Below, in pieces: positions 12,086 to 22,930 of a DNA stretch of 64,000 nt. This DNA is from Isoetes taiwanensis (taxonomy: Eukaryota > Streptophyta > Lycopodiopsida > Isoetales > Isoetaceae): assembly GCA_021234155.1 (NCBI GenBank), contig JAJEKV010000039.1, positions 7,453,077-7,517,076 of the forward strand, read 5' to 3'. The first letter of the stretch is position 1. Every line of letters starts with the position of its first letter. The notes beneath the pieces are model-generated. The model did not search any database. It was not told the origin of the DNA and was given only the letters and a program-made list of their open reading frames with translations. The position numbers were made by a program, and so were the translations under genes.

Positions 12086-14787
12086 TTAACACTAGAGTGG
12101 TCCCGGGGACCATTCCTGATCCATGGACCAGAATTGGTCCAGTTGACCTACTGTCACTTAAACCAATATATCTGCGAATAGAGCTTCAATTTTCATGATG
12201 TACCACCACCATATCAATCTTTACTTGATTCTTAATGACCTTTGAAATTTCAAGGAGCCAATGAACTCACCTATATGTTGTAGTGGTTGGTCAAATATTA
12301 GAGGAATTTGGCGGAGTTTACGCCTTGATCGAGCGCAATCTTAGGTTTTCTAAGCAACTGGGCCAGGCACTTGCTAAAATTGGAAATATTTGTGTAGAAC
12401 ACATTGAAGTTGTATGTTTTCAGCTTTGGTTTGCTATCATCTAGCACGTCAGGTAGGCCCAGGCAAACCTATTATTTTGTTCAAAAATCTTTATTACAGT
12501 TTAGGAAATATTTCTCTTATTAACCACAAGTTTTGGGAGTTAATTCTTGTAGCCCATGGATTCTTAACTATATGAAGTACAATCTTGTGTTTTTTGGAGT
12601 GTTCATAAGTTATATCAATTTCAAAATCTAATAGAGAATTTCCTATCTGAGAATTTAGGAGGACAAAATTATATGTTAAAATGCTCCAAAATCACCACCT
12701 ATAAAATTATCAAGTGGGTAATGAATGATACATTCTTCTTATATCTACATGAAAATTACTCTATCAACTTGCGCCAGTGTGTAATTAGGGTTTAACCATG
12801 CAATTAACTAGATTTAAAGATCATGTACAACCATAGAATTAACACATTAGAGGTTAAAATTGCGGTTAATTCCAAAATATAGGCTGAAATCTCATCATTT
12901 ACTAGCTAGTGATGTATATTGATGAATGAAAGTGAATAGTGAAGTTTAAGTATAAGAGTCAAAATTAAACCATATGACCTTTGATCGTCTTTCTCACCTT
13001 TGTAGAGAGCACTACTACATTTCTCCAAATAGAAGCCTTTCAAATTTGTTCAAAATATGACAAAGGGACATATATATATAGGTCCCCTATATATATAGGT
13101 TATTATTGGCTTTCTTGCAAAAATATATGGAGAAACATAGTTATTTTTTACTTCAATTATAAAGCGGTATATCCATTCTTTGCTACAAAGCATTAGGTTT
13201 AGTAGGATAATGTTACAAGTAGGTCATCTTTTATGTACTATATTTTTTCATGAATGCGGGCCTTCGCTTGCGATATAACTCTCTATTTTCATATTGAAAA
13301 TAATATACTATTTGAAAGATATGAATATAATTAAGCATGAACCATTTGTAATTAGTAGGAAAGTAGACCAATAGTGTATAGAGCATATATCTCTCACTAG
13401 CCTATCCATTTTGTCCCCATAATGATACCATGATTTCTTACCTTTAACTTGACATAATTTACGAGAGGTGTAAATGGAAGTCCATGTAAGGTCAATTGGC
13501 GAGATAAATGCCTCATAAATTCAGGTTGTTTGTGCTTAAACATTGCCCTCAAATTATGCAAAGCTTGTCCTAACCAATTAATTTTACCCCATAGAAATTA
13601 TGCGCATAAAAGCTATATTCTAAAGGTAGAGAGATCAAAAGGAAATTGATTAAGATGTTGCCTCTATTAATTTTAAACTTTTAGATCCACATTAATGGAC
13701 CAATAATGAGTCTACCAAATTAGGAGTACACATAACGATCCCAACTTGACTTTTTGTAGTCATAAACTTCCATATTTTTTCTTTTGAATTTTTCCATTGA
13801 TTTCATGACATGGGACATTTGAGAATGTGTTTTTCAAAGGGAAGTCATATCTGAGGCATAAATCTAGAATAAACATAGAAGACATATTTGAATTTGATGT
13901 TAAAATTTTAATCAAATCTCAAAGTTATGATCAACAAATATTTTCATTATTAAAGTAAATAGAAGCTGGTCATATCCCAAAATTCAACTGGATCAATTAA
14001 CATAAAGGGAAGTTATTGATTTTAAATGGGCCTATGGACGATAATGGAGCTCAGTCTGAAACCTTTCTTGATTTCTTTGTGACCATGTCTTTTGCTTTTT
14101 AATGAGCTTGTTTTGCGTGGTTTCATGTCATTTTTAGACTTTTCATACCATGATTTTTGGAGGGACATCATAGAGTAAGTTTTGCTCTATATGAGGGAAA
14201 TATTAATCATTATTACAAAGTTACCTAAAATTGAGATCAAAGAGTGGAAGTCAAACAATCAAATTCAAGGCCGGTGACATTTTTATGGGATGAAGAAACA
14301 TCGAAACTGCTTATATGTCAAATATTAGCTCAAAATGCATTCCTTGTAAAAGTTGTTGTATTTAAACTACAAGCGCCTTACAGGAATAATTGGTTCGCGA
14401 GTAAATGACGGAGTTTGACCATCATGTTTGAATGGCCCTATCTTTCTTCATAGACTTAGGATTGACATGTGGTTTTGTGTCGTTTCCCTATCTCGTGTAG
14501 AAAAATATCATGGTAAATGAAAAAATTTGAAGAAAAATCGTTTTTGTCGAGCGAGTTTTACTTTATGTAAACATGAAGCTTTTTAGTGCCAGCCCACACG
14601 AGTTTTAACAGAGCACTTGGCACGAATGGAGGTATATATTTTTAAGAGTATTTTCCTAGTGGACCATGGTATATATGAACTCCTAGAAGGGTTGAATAGA
14701 TTTTGTACCATTGATTTTATATGAATTTTAAAGTGAACACTGCAAATGGACCATTTCTGGTCCATCACCTGACCACTCTAGTGTTAA
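12086..14787. mobile_element. Non-coding TIR element, CACTA-like ends with TTAA on both sides
   Basis: The ends are perfect inverted repeats: CACTAGAGTGGTC at 12,090-12,102 and GACCACTCTAGTG at 14,771-14,783. TTAA lies directly outside each end (12,086-12,089 and 14,784-14,787). Just inside, both ends carry TGGACCAGAA-type words: TGGACCAG..TTGGTCCA on the left, and TGGACCATTTCTGGTCCA on the right. These could be subterminal binding sites. The 2.69-kb interior is AT-rich with no transposase, so the element would need a partner. A terminal CACTA suggests the CACTA (EnSpm) superfamily, which makes 3-bp target duplications, whereas flanking TTAA is the piggyBac signature. TAA/TTA is not a direct 3-bp duplication, so the superfamily is undecided. 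Confidence 0.6.
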
Positions 14788-15154
14788 ATCACATCCTCCT
14801 CTACAATTGATAACTAGCAAGTGTTACCTTACTAAAGCCTTCTGGTGTGCTTTTTGCTAGTTTGTTTTTTGTTTCTATTTATTTTGTTATTTTTCTATTT
14901 TTTATTTTTATTTTTATTTTTATCTTTTAAATTATATGTTAAATTTATTTTGTATCTTTATTTTACTTTATTTATAAAGACCATAGTGGCCCAAGGAAGA
15001 GAGATGTAACAAAATCATATTTCAAGATCAAGATCAAGATCAAAATGAGAAATAACATGATCTGAAGATATGATTTAGAATATGGCTTATTGCAACTTAA
15101 GAACTGGAGGATGAGCTAGGCAAGGTTTGATTCACAGTTGCATTTTCAATTTAT
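14788..15154. other. T-rich non-coding stretch
   Basis: T-rich pentamer-like sequence at about 14,860-14,960 (ATTTTTATTTTT runs) and a short AGATCA tandem at about 15,020-15,045. No gene seen. Confidence 0.5.
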
Positions 15155-15420
15155 TCTAATGAAAAAGCCCTACCAAAGAGCCTTAAAAAAAATTACTCAT
15201 AGTTCTTATTCAGATTCTTGCAGCCATAGATAGAGCTATTCTTTGTGATTTTCAATCATATTACAAGGGAAACTCACAAATGATAGCAGATGCTTTTAGT
15301 TGCCTAGTTGATTCACTCATGGAACAAGTTTTTATGAGTATAAAGTGCAACAAGAGATCTTCAAGCCTCAAAAACTCCAAGAAGGGATCAAGGAAAGATC
15401 TTCAAAACTGAATAGAGACA
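15155..15420 (+). pseudogene. Ty3/gypsy RNase H C-terminal remnant (plus strand)
   Basis: The plus strand near 15,160-15,205 reads SNEKALPKSLKKNYS, close to the gypsy RNase H segment 'SKAL-x-x-S-x-KNYS'. About 60 codons later, at about 15,260-15,310, it reads YKGNSQMIADAFSCLVDS, close to the '(Y/F)-x-GK-x-N-x-x-ADALSR' end of the same domain. Stops lie between the two. Order and spacing fit the RNase H of a retrotransposon polyprotein, which degrades the RNA strand during reverse transcription. The strand is opposite to the larger gypsy remnant next to it, so this is a separate insertion or an inverted piece. Confidence 0.45.
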
Positions 15421-16015
15421 ATCTAGGAAATGCCAGAATTTTTAGGCTAGTTTCGACTTTTGGGATTCGGGAATAGAGGTAAGCCGATAGAAGTCAGAAT
15501 ACTTCGTCTAAAATCCTGACGACAAAGAGGTTACAACCTTGCCATACATAAAAATAATAATGCTATATAGTTGATCTTGTATGTTTGATTCATTCAATTT
15601 CATAGCTTTGTTCAAAGCTCTGAAAAAAGCTCAAAGTGTAGCTAACAAGAATGCTTATCAGTGCAAGGGCTTATGACCCCAACTGGATCCTTGGTAGGAA
15701 TGACAGAATAAAGTGGATGTATACTATGCTTCAAATTGTCACCCCCACACATAGAGGGGCCCCGAATATTGCGCAGTAGGAAAGAAGCAACCAAGACAAA
15801 GTTGGTAGTGGGAAAATTTGGCAACATAGACGACAGTCTAGAAATTAATAATTGCACATTAGTGATCCCATTGCTATTAAGGTTTTTTCTCGAAAATCCT
15901 TCGGGGTGAGGTTTTCTAAGCCTGATAGTAATCAGATTTACTAATGTGGTCTATGTCAGTGCAACTCTATTGCCACTTGACACCATTGTTGGGTACCAAT
16001 ACTATGTTCTACAAT
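15421..16015. other. Unassigned sequence, possibly LTR-related
   Basis: No coding motif. The segment 15,890-15,990 has a GAGGTTTTCTAAGCC string and a GTTGGGTACCAAT stretch of the sort found in plant LTRs or at their edges. No second copy was identified, so it stays unassigned. Confidence 0.3.
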
Positions 16016-16110
16016 AGTTGTCATGGAGTCCATGAATCTAGAAACAACTAACCCAGGGCTCCACGTGATGCATGGTCTTAAAACAATCAGGGCAATAACC
16101 AACACTTATA
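16016..16110 (-). repeat. Direct copy 1 of an ~85-bp motif bracketing a gypsy remnant
   Basis: Shares GTCATG-GTCCA, TCTAGAA, CTAACCCAGGGCTCC, and AACAATC-GGGCAATAA in the same order and spacing with 20,345-20,432. The two copies have the same orientation and lie on either side of gag-pro-RT-RH, as LTR ends would. Similarity seems to stop outside this stretch, so the LTRs would be very decayed. Confidence 0.5.
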
Positions 16111-16249
16111 AGCTTGGTGGTCCTTAAAATACAAATTCCTTGCCCAAGAGATAATGTCAGGAACCACAGATTGAATAGATCATACCCGGGCCTTCCGCAG
16201 CTCGAAGTAGTGCAATAATTTCTTTTCGACCTTCAGAGTTGCCCTCTTG

Positions 16250-17200
16250 GCATATATATGGGAGATGATCCATCAAGTCATCATGTCACGGATTTGTGCT
16301 AAATGCTTCCAATGGCATAATTTGATGCATCAACTATGCACATGAAAACTTTATCGACATGGCATTTGCCAAAATAGGGCGAAACTAGTGCTTGTTTTAA
16401 AGCCTCAAATGCATCTTGACATTCACTTTATATGTGATTCAGCCCCTTTCTTCAATAGAATTGGTCAATGTACAGGAAGCCTTATCGGCATAATGGCAGA
16501 TTGAACCTTCTATGGTAACCTCATTGAAGAGAAAAGCACGCAAATTCTTTGATAGATCGTGGGAGGCCTTAAATGCGATATGATCTTGACTTTTCGAGTC
16601 CTACTTGCCGGCCATCTTGAGAGACAATTCTGCCTAGAAGAATACCATGTGTGGCTTGACAAAGAACATTTAAATGGGTTAGAGAGAGATACCATATTCC
16701 TGCGCCGAGGAAACAAGCTCTTAATTTCTTCAAGTGGTCATTGTAGAGCTAAAAATGCGGAAGTCATCCAAAAATCTCGATGAAATCTGCGCCAAATAAT
16801 CCTTGAATCTTCTTGTCATATCTGGCCCGAAAGTTCTTTGGAGCATTACATAAACGAAGGCATGACTTTATGCTCGAAAACAGCCCCGACCGGTGACAAA
16901 GGCGGGTTTGTCTCTATCTTACGGTGCTATTTGAACTTGATTATAACCGCTATAGCCATCAAGAAGAATAACACTTCATTGACGTGACGCATCAATCTGG
17001 TCCGGTAGCGGCAAAGGGAATCCATCTTTAGCGGTGACATGATTAAGTTTGGAGTCACGCATACTCGAATTTTCAGATTCTTTTAGGAACAGCAACTATA
17101 GGGAGATAGCCATTCCTTTGGTTTCAATTGGTTCAATAAGCTCGCATCTAAAAGATTATCAATTTCCTCCTTTCTGACCGCGAGAATAACTAGGATTCGT
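16250..17200 (-). pseudogene. Ty3/gypsy reverse transcriptase - RNase H, frameshifted
   Basis: Minus-strand pieces occur in family order over several frames. First is EWLSP and a KIRVCV segment (about 17,050-17,150), then a KD-x-FPLP motif (about 17,010-17,030). LDGYSGYNQ follows at about 16,925-16,965, the gypsy palm motif that carries the first catalytic Asp. A region corresponding to MPFGLCNAP (about 16,850) and FKDYLAQ come next. The FLDDF catalytic motif is at 16,757-16,773 (the Y/F-x-DD box). The connection segment with ECQDAFEALKQALVSP is at about 16,400-16,440. RNase H begins at VDASNYAIG, 16,309-16,335, with its first catalytic Asp. Function in the family: copying retrotransposon RNA into DNA inside virus-like particles. 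At least five frame changes are needed, so it is inactive as written, though some may be sequencing error. No integrase follows downstream before the bracketing motif at 16.1 kb. Confidence 0.85.
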
Positions 17201-17959
17201 TCTATAAGGGCGTTGGTATACCGAGAATAGCGTCACCAATGGAATCCACGATGAACACACAAAGTTGGCGAGGATTAATGCCAACCATTTCAGGTGTAAC
17301 TTTCAAATGCAAAGATATCCTGGAACTCTTCAAAAGAAGTTGGTATGCGGCTCTGGCTCTCAATATTAAAGATGCGTTTTGATAATCCTAGAGTTCGCTT
17401 CGGTTCCTAAATTCCGGATCTTGCAATGCTGGAGGCTCGATAAACTTCTTTATAAGGTTCTTTGGTTTCTTGTCGCGGCGGGGATTTCCCTACAGTTTCA
17501 ATTAGCCACTTCATAATTAGTGAATGCTCGGGATCACAGCTCGTCTTCCTCTTCAATTGGTTCTCACGAAACCATATTACAACTATTGTATCATTTTAGC
17601 CATTTCTTGAAGAGATCCAACACTTGATGTAATGCAGGAAACCTTGATAAAGGTGGAATTTCGCAGCTTCATATAATCCTTTCCACATATATAAGCGTGA
17701 CATCAATATCCTGGTCCAGGAAGACTTCAGTCTTCTTCGCGGAATCACTTGGAGACTTGTATCACTATCGTTATCCTAAGTTGTTCTTTGTAGGCATCAA
17801 TGTATTAGGATGAAAGTGAACTTGCACTTTCGAACCACATTGTTGCCATCTCAATTTCGCGAGGAGTCATTAGACCAATCATGCTTAGCGGTCTTGCAAT
17901 AACCAAGGGCGTCGAAACAAGATCGGATGGGTAAATTTCCATGGGCCATCACGCCAAGA
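17201..17959 (-). other. Linker between protease and RT of the gypsy remnant
   Basis: Minus-strand sequence lying between the protease and RT blocks of the same element. No conserved motif was recognised. Its length suits the protease-RT connector of a plant gypsy polyprotein. Confidence 0.45.
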
Positions 17960-18180
17960 TTACATAATCAACATAGAGATACAATACCAGCAATAAGAGT
18001 TTTTGTAATCATCCCAGGAGCTTCACTTTCGTCGTTGATCACGCCATTCTTACCATGAAATGCGGGGCGATTCGAGCTCAATTTCTTCTTGACATCCTGC
18101 GGCATAATGTTGACACGGAGCCTCCATCTATAGTGCACTCCGCGAATCAATTGGCCATTTATCTCCGTCAATACATGGTG
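17960..18180 (-). pseudogene. Ty3/gypsy aspartic protease fragment
   Basis: The minus strand reads INGQLIRGV, then (one frame over) a TIDGGS segment, then VNIMPQDVKKKL. Together this is the retropepsin active-site region, where plant gypsy elements have (V/I)DGG(S/A)S-x-N-(I/L)MP in place of the usual DTG. The reading frame breaks within the active site (around 18,118-18,130), consistent with loss of a base or two. It lies between the gag-like and RT blocks in the expected order. In the family, this enzyme cleaves the Gag-Pol polyprotein. Confidence 0.65.
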
Positions 18181-18399
18181 AACTCATACTCGGCAATGGC
18201 AGGCCAAGAAATTTGAATTCTAGCGACCTCCTTGTGACCCTTGAGAGCTGATGTAAGGGCACTTTCCTACTTGGTGCAACATAATAATTGGCCAAAAGTC
18301 AAAGTGGGATGTTGATTCTCTAAATCCCTTCAAATATCATCACGGTGCACTTGATTCCATCTTAAAACCCTTTTATACTTCGCGTTTTCTTTTGTGTGG

Positions 18400-19990
18400 A
18401 TTCCTTTATTACATGAGGCGAAATTCAGCATCAATATTCTTTACATTCCGGGGAGCAGGGATGTCTTGCTGTTCAAATAAAAGCTTGGTCTTCTACATCA
18501 TCTTAGTCACGGAAAACAAGCGTGGCAATCGAACGCCGTTCTTAAAGATGCGGCTCGAGGAATATGGGCATTAGCGGCAGCAACCTCTTGTTCTCGTCTC
18601 TTTGATGCTTGATGTATCCTCCCGCATATGCTGGTATAGTTGAATTCATGGTATATCCACAAAGATTGCTCCAGAATCCCTCTGGGCTCCTTAAACTTGA
18701 TATTCTTCTTGACCTCCAATTTGTCTTGGACAGATTCTCACGAGTGCAGCCTTTGTGTTTGGCATATGCCACAAATAGGCTGAAATTCCACAGACTTCCT
18801 TGGGTTAGAACAATGGGAGAAATATGGCCCATCACGTAGGCAACATTGTAAGGAATCACGTCATGCGCCCTCGGTACAGCGATTTGTTGCACTTGAGAAC
18901 AGCGCAAAAGCGGTATAGAGAAGCTCCATACATAGGTTGCACTTGATAGGTTGATTAGTGCATTGCATAAAGGCACTCTATTCTTCAAATAGAAACAATC
19001 TTCCAGTCTTATGATTAGATGCGCCTGGTACGACCAAAGAGACTATAAGCAGGGCCGGTTGGAGTTGCACATTCAGATGGGAGATGGCCATATCCTTTAC
19101 GCTACACCCGGATGTTAGTGGCTCTGTTTTGGAAATTTTGAGGAAGCTGACCATACCTCGAGCAATTCAATTGCAGATCAGTCATTTTGCTTTGTCAATG
19201 CCTCAACTAAATCCTCTTTCACCTTGACAAGCTCACTCTTAGATCTGATTTGATTCCTTCACCGTGACTCCACCCAATTGCAGCTTACTATAATCCATTA
19301 CTCCGAGGGAATCAATGTGTTTCTTTGCGGGAAAACCCGAGAGCGGCATAGGGGAAAAGAAGGAGGCTCCATAGGACTTGATGCCATACCCAATTGTGAC
19401 CGAGCATTGCGGCACCCCCTCGGCCAGAGTAGCATCACTACTCGGAGTTGGTAATAGCGAGCCATGTTGAGCTTAGCTTGCTCCGGCTGGGAAACGAGAA
19501 ATCTTTATGGCATCCTCTAATTTAGAAGGAGTTTGCCTTTTGTATAAAACCAATATCAGGTGGAGTAGTTTGTGAAATGCCTCACGAGGGTCTTCCATCG
19601 GATGGTTTTGGGATCTTTCTGCTTTGCCACCAATCTTGAAATGCAGTAATGTCTTCTGTAAAATACCGTTGGCGGCAACGATATATGACAATTCATCACT
19701 CTTTTCGTTGAGCTATCCGCAGTGCAGCATTGAAAATACGGTTTTGGCGCTCCTTCAAGTGTGGAAAGGGTAGTGGATTTAATAAGCGGTACCATTCACT
19801 GGCGCCATCTTTGGTGTACGGAAAGAAACCTCATCTTCTCTTGATCATTATCCTCGATTGGCTTCAGCGATTGTTAGAAATGATTGCACATGCGAGTCGA
19901 CATCCATCGCCAAGGGGTAGAAAATGTTGGATATGGCATCAGGTGTTGCCTTTATTTGTTGCTGGAGCATGCGCTATCACGGAATAGATG
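18400..19990 (-). pseudogene. Ty3/gypsy gag-like region, frameshifted
   Basis: On the minus strand the stretch at 19,691-19,473 contains EDPREAFHKLLHL and KLEDAIKISRFP. This resembles the plant gypsy Gag segment with a conserved 'RL-x-AFP-(F/Y)-SL' core. A zinc-knuckle-like CGIC(x)nH(x)nC cluster is seen at about 18,735-18,790 across a frame change. Gag forms the particle and the knuckle binds RNA. Open frames of 60-148 codons tile the region in different frames. The position upstream of protease and RT on the same strand supports the call more than the sequence alone. Confidence 0.55.
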
Positions 19991-20344
19991 CACTACTAAG
20001 CTTCGGGCAGAGGATTTGAATTATAACTTCACGGTGGTTGTTGTGTTGCCTTCTTGATAACTCCAAACTAGATTTCAATTTTTTAGGACTCAAACTTGAT
20101 AGATTCTAAAGGCTTCGGTTCTTGATAATGCTCTCTTCTTAATGCGTTGCTCGCGATCTTGGTTTAGTTACTCTTTTTCTTGTCATTCTCCTCCTTTGAC
20201 TTCACATTTGGCGAGGTACATAAAACATGGAATGTTAGGATCGGACTATAGGGCTGGCTTTATTCTTCGGTCTTGACCTCTTTTGTCAGATCTCTAATTT
20301 CTTCCACTCAATACGATGACCGTTCTCTAGGCAAGCGCGCAAAA
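19991..20344. other. Probable untranslated leader of the gypsy remnant
   Basis: Lies between the gag-like region and the right-hand bracketing motif. No coding signal and no convincing primer-binding site were found. Confidence 0.35.
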
Positions 20345-20432
20345 TATGTCATGAGTCCAACAAAATCTAGAAGCGAGCTAACCCAGGGCTCCGCGGCGTC
20401 ATGAGAGTGTAAAAACAATCGGGGCAATAATA
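20345..20432 (-). repeat. Direct copy 2 of the ~85-bp motif bracketing the gypsy remnant
   Basis: Same ordered words as at 16,016-16,110, notably CTAACCCAGGGCTCC and GGGCAATAA. On the minus strand this sits 5' of gag, where a 5' LTR would be. Confidence 0.5.
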
Positions 20433-21621
20433 GCTGACAGGTAATAGCCGCTTCATTTCACAACAAGAGAATTCATAATGGATATACAACTTGCCACATG
20501 CTAAACTCAAATTGACAATGCTTGTTAAGAGGAATTGCAACTTCGTAAACCATCACCCGATAGGCATCATATTTGACTTGTCTTTTATAACATTGATAAC
20601 ATTTGAATCTTCAAAAATAATAGCAATATAACAAGGCATGATTCAAAGGAAATCAACAATAAGACAATGATAAAAGCAACTGGTCCATATGATTCTCCAT
20701 AATGAAGTAAGGAACAATGCCCTTCAAAATACATCCATTTCATCTCGAACTTAATGAAATTCGGAAAAACAACGATTTAAAATACCTACTTGATCAATGC
20801 AAATTGTGTTGTCCTCTAAATCAAGAAATTTGCTCGTAACACATGCTTCCACTTGTTATTGAAGACAAGGGCCAATTTATAGTGCTCCATACTCGGTTGT
20901 AGTACGCTAATTATTACAGGGCTGAATTTTACATAGAATGTATGCTACTTAATTGGAATTAGGTCTGATATACATGTAAAATCTGCCATAAGAATGCTTC
21001 ACATTGCTGTAATTTTTGCCATAAGCTGATATAGATCCAAAATGAACTTTACTTCCTTTGCTTCTGGTGCTCTCCTTCCATGCCCCGTGTCTTCCTTTCA
21101 TGTAATCATGACCCTTGTTCAAAGAAAGCGACACGCTCCATCTCCTTAACTCTTACGTTAGGTTTTTTCCTCCTTTTCATCACATCGGCTCCTAGTCATC
21201 GAATTTTCTTCAAATACATTTAATTTCCTTTCATATTCCGTGACTTGTATCCTTAGATGAGCCCGGTATCGACCTTGATTGTCTTGCAGCACTTCTCACC
21301 TTGTTTGTATTTGTTCCCATTATTAAGTATGCATGCGCCTCTTATAACATCATCCAATCCTTGGTGTAATGCCTTCCTCATCTTCATCTTCACACCTCAT
21401 TAGTCTTTGCTTAGAACACTCTTTTTGTGATCTTTCAATTCGATTCTGTTTACTTGCTTCATAAACATGTCATATCTTCAGTATCATAAATGTCTAATTT
21501 CCACACCCTTAGTTTGTGAATTGAATACATGATCTTTGTTTTCCTCAACTGTGCCGTGGTATCTCATCACACATTTTGTATCAAACATATCTCACTAATA
21601 TAACTTCGAATGCATAGTAAT
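20433..21621. other. No recognisable gene
   Basis: AT-rich; the longest open stretch is 61 codons (minus, 21,134-20,949), rich in Lys, Ser and Tyr but without a recognised motif. It could be part of another retroelement. Nothing firm. Confidence 0.4.
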
Positions 21622-21688
21622 GGTATTATAGCTAGGACTAAAAACCTACGCCCGTAGGGGTTTTTAGAAACCTCCACCATAATACGCC
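21622..21688. mobile_element. ~67-bp hairpin, MITE-like
   Basis: The two halves are imperfect reverse complements. GGTATTAT at the left matches ATAATAC(G)CC at the right, CTAAAAACC matches GGTTTTTAG, and CCTACG matches CGTAGG around a CC loop. The stem has small bulges. Short, hairpin-only elements like this occur in plant genomes, but no target duplication is evident. Confidence 0.45.
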
Positions 21689-22029
21689 ACTAATACATTC
21701 AAGGCCTTCAAATGCAACTGAATTGATTTTGTGATCTTCGCTTCTTCATGCGGCTCCCTTGCATAATTCCATAGCTGCCATTGGCGTCCTTTGAGTCTTG
21801 ATCCTATTCAAGTTCTTGCTTCATGATCGGGGTCTTGTTACTTCCAAACATAATAGCCGCTCTGAAGTTGCCTGCACTTCTTATCCGAGGGTTCTTCCTG
21901 AAAATACCAATTTCCTAAAATATATAGATTATGCGTAAATATGTAGAAAAATGGTTAGAATCTTCAAAAAATGCAATACTCCATCATTCGGATACCAAAT
22001 CCCACTACAATGGTAAAAAAGGAGGCGGC
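21689..22029. other. No recognisable gene
   Basis: Intergenic sequence between the hairpin and the candidate LTR. No motif was seen. Confidence 0.4.
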
Positions 22030-22930
22030 TAAATTAATGGGCAATGAAGGGAACCTTTGGTAGATTTGGGTATAACTTGTCGGCGGCTCCCTACAAAATA
22101 TCACGGCGCCCGTGGTACACTCACGTGGGAAATCCACCATCCCGGTCCTTGTGCCCGCAGAACCTCATCACATCAGCACTCGAGGGGTATCCACTGAATG
22201 GGGAAGGGAACTGCGAAAGGGTGTCTTCTTGGCCCTTCCCCTATGGGCTCTAATACAGTGGAAGCATAAACAACGTCGAGAACTAGCAATAACAATACAT
22301 CATACTACCTTGAGCGGTAGCACATTCCACATATCCGTAGCTATGGCGAGAGATAAACATATGCCATAAAACATGGAGGCGCTCCCTACCCAAGGCTCGA
22401 ACTCATGGGGAGGTAGGCCCGGCGGCTAGACCTCAAGATAGAAGCGGGCCAGAGTCACTTAACAATGGCGGGAGCTGGCTATAGACAATGGCTAGGGTTG
22501 ACCACTCCATCCCGTCCCTCACATGCATGCTGCCGGATGGGCTAGATCCGAATACGGCATGACTCTAGCCTTCCGGATCGCAATCGCGGTATGCACCCAG
22601 CGAGCCGATGCATCCAAGGCGAGGGAAGGGTTCGCGTCTCCCCCTTCCCAGGGTCTGGGGTTCCGCGGTGGCTAGAGAATCGTGGCGACACCGCGATTTG
22701 TCCCGACTTAACCCCCAGCAAAGAGCCGGGGCCAACACACGCAACTCTTGAGGCGGGGGGCAACACCATTGCCCGGGGAGGTGTCGGACCCATGCGAACC
22801 CACCGCAGTGACCCGACCATAAGCCCTAGCCACTATGGGTTGATATACTAAGAAGCACACTAAGCTAAGCACACGACAAGTCGGCATTAAAGCCAGGCTC
22901 GGAGAATGACTAAGCCCATCAGAAACTCCC
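22030..22930 (-). mobile_element. Candidate 3' LTR / 3' end of a gypsy chromovirus
   Basis: Starts on the minus strand right after the chromodomain coding region. A purine-rich GAGGGGAG at about 22,930-22,938 is followed by a TGATGGG start, as expected for a polypurine tract and LTR. The region is GC-rich and distinct from its surroundings. No second LTR copy lies in the window, so the right end is a guess. Confidence 0.35.

Noticed and set aside
21640-21665. Rho-independent-like terminator (stem with T run)
   Set aside because: The genome is eukaryotic. The stem extends to about 67 bp and is better explained as a MITE-like hairpin.
22542-22851. Overlapping 86-126-codon frames on both strands as genes
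   Set aside because: They fall in the GC-rich candidate LTR after the chromodomain. Long frames on both strands are expected from GC content.
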